From a virus, in the IMG/VR virus record IMGVR_UViG_3300025010_000004, positions 1 through 64,000 of that record: a stretch of 64,000 nucleotides of DNA. One strand, written 5' to 3'. Under the pieces are notes generated by a model, which saw only the letters and a list, made by a program, of their open reading frames with translations, ran no database searches and had not been told where the DNA came from. This document shows, piece after piece, positions 63,410-64,000 of this stretch. The position numbers and the translations under genes are program-made. Each line of letters opens with the position of its first letter. Position 1 is the stretch's first letter.

Positions 63410-64000
63410 TTATCCGATCACAACAGCACAGGCGTCCACCGGTACTTCTATTGCTTTTGCAGGCGCAGCACATTTCTTCGATGCAGCGTAAACTTCGTTG
63501 TATTCTTTGACTGCATCTGCGAGCTTCTTGAAAGTGGCCGCAGGAACACGCATGACGTTGTTGTCCGAGCGGTTATCGGTTCCTCGCAGATATAGTTCGT
63601 TATGACCTATGCTGTAAAACGCTGGAGATGTATCGCTCAAAAGCTTGAACCCATTCGAGGCCACAAAATAGTTTGCATTTTCAGAAAAATCTTTTCGAAT
63701 GTGCGTCTGCTCAAGAACCTGAACATCCACAAACTGAAAGTCGGGGCCAACCGGAGTGCCGGAGATCTTGATGTGGCGCGGGTCGAAGGAGAAGAAGGCG
63801 TTGTAGGCTTCGACGGCAGCTTTGATCTTGACGTATGTAGCAACTGGTACGGCTATGGTTCGGTGGTCCAGATCGCGCCGAGTTCCACGTACATACAGAA
63901 GACCCCCATAGAGAGCCAAAGCCCCTTGACTACTAAGAGTGAACCCATCGTGCTTGAATTCCTCACCACAAGTACCGAATTCAGCTCCCCTGTGGCTCTG
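63410..64000 (-). CDS. EQTH-family protein, copy 13, two tandem domains, CAVVIG tail (5' end outside window)
   Basis: The frame is open to the right edge, where it begins QSHRGAEFGTCGEEFKHDG, the middle of a first EQTH domain; this domain goes on with LYVRGTRRDLDHRTI and VKIKAAVEAYNAFF. A second complete domain follows: PRHIKISGTPV, VQVLEQTHIRKDFSENANYF, ELYLRGTDNRSDNN, FKKLADAVKEYNEV, then a Pro/Ala linker and the tail ACAVVIG. Two domains in one chain suggest that the fold can pair as a dimer. Confidence 0.85.
   Translation of the reverse strand, partial: QSHRGAEFGTCGEEFKHDGFTLSSQGALALYGGLLYVRGTRRDLDHRTIAVPVATYVKIKAAVEAYNAFFSFDPRHIKISGTPVGPDFQFVDVQVLEQTHIRKDFSENANYFVASNGFKLLSDTSPAFYSIGHNELYLRGTDNRSDNNVMRVPAATFKKLADAVKEYNEVYAASKKCAAPAKAIEVPVDACAVVIG

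Noticed and set aside
1-64000. Lysogeny or integrated prophage
   Set aside because: No integrase, excisionase, CI-type repressor or repeat resembling an attachment site was seen in the window; only a small RHH protein is regulator-like. Genes outside the window could change this.

Overview
The window is part of a large, lytic-type double-stranded DNA phage genome with an AT-rich background (a hand count of bases 24001-24060 gives 40% GC). No integrase, repressor or attachment site is visible. The replication set (family A polymerase, TOPRIM primase, DnaB-type helicase, flap exonuclease, SbcC/SbcD-like pair, RuvC-like resolvase, DEAD-type helicase) recalls T5-type phages. Class III (anaerobic) ribonucleotide reductase genes point to a host that grows without oxygen. 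A lambda J-like tail tip protein, signal peptides and a lipobox suggest a Gram-negative host. The host species cannot be read from the sequence.

Layout: bases 1-14566 run rightward and hold the tail tip protein, a GIY-YIG homing endonuclease, tail fibre genes, an M15 endolysin, a GC-rich inserted block with a beta-helix protein (about 9.7-13.5 kb), and a lipoprotein / lipase / holin-like group. A bidirectional terminator at 14571-14600 closes this side. From 14632 to 61933 every recognised protein gene runs leftward: NrdG/NrdD, ClpP, dUTPase, HD hydrolase, phosphoesterase, resolvase, SbcCD, one tRNA-Ser, ssDNA-binding protein, exonuclease, polymerase, primase, helicase loader and helicase. 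To the right of a divergent control region (36.1-36.4 kb) come YqeY, helicase, phosphatase, ligase and ThyX-like genes, then a long accessory stretch with HD-GYP, aminopeptidase, zinc-ribbon, NAMPT/PRPP-synthetase, RtcB and glutamyl-tRNA synthetase genes. A rightward homing endonuclease with five HTH repeats sits at 62.1-63.3 kb.

Three layers of structure are not explained by known genes. (1) A paralogous family of small proteins (named here EQTH family after its central motif) has 13 genes and 14 domains between 40.5 kb and the right edge; four members share a C-terminal Cys-Ala-Val-Ile-Ile-Gly-type tail. (2) A palindrome GTAGAA-N4-TTCTAC occurs 13 times between genes, in front of a downstream ribosome binding site and often providing the stop codon of the gene before. 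(3) Two related non-coding RNA genes at 36.28 and 55.34 kb have near-identical promoters, a covarying 5' stem and a shared 3' hairpin.

How the genes fit together: the phage carries its own DNA replication and recombination machinery and dNTP supply (NrdDG, dUTPase, HD nucleotidase-like proteins, ThyX-like). It also carries genes that would repair or replace host functions attacked by defence systems: an NAD-rebuilding pair, RtcB RNA ligase, a full-length GluRS and a tRNA. Promoters with the form TTGACA-17-TATAAT at 26.4, 36.1, 36.2, 44.4 (TTGACT) and 55.3 kb look like host sigma-70 early promoters.
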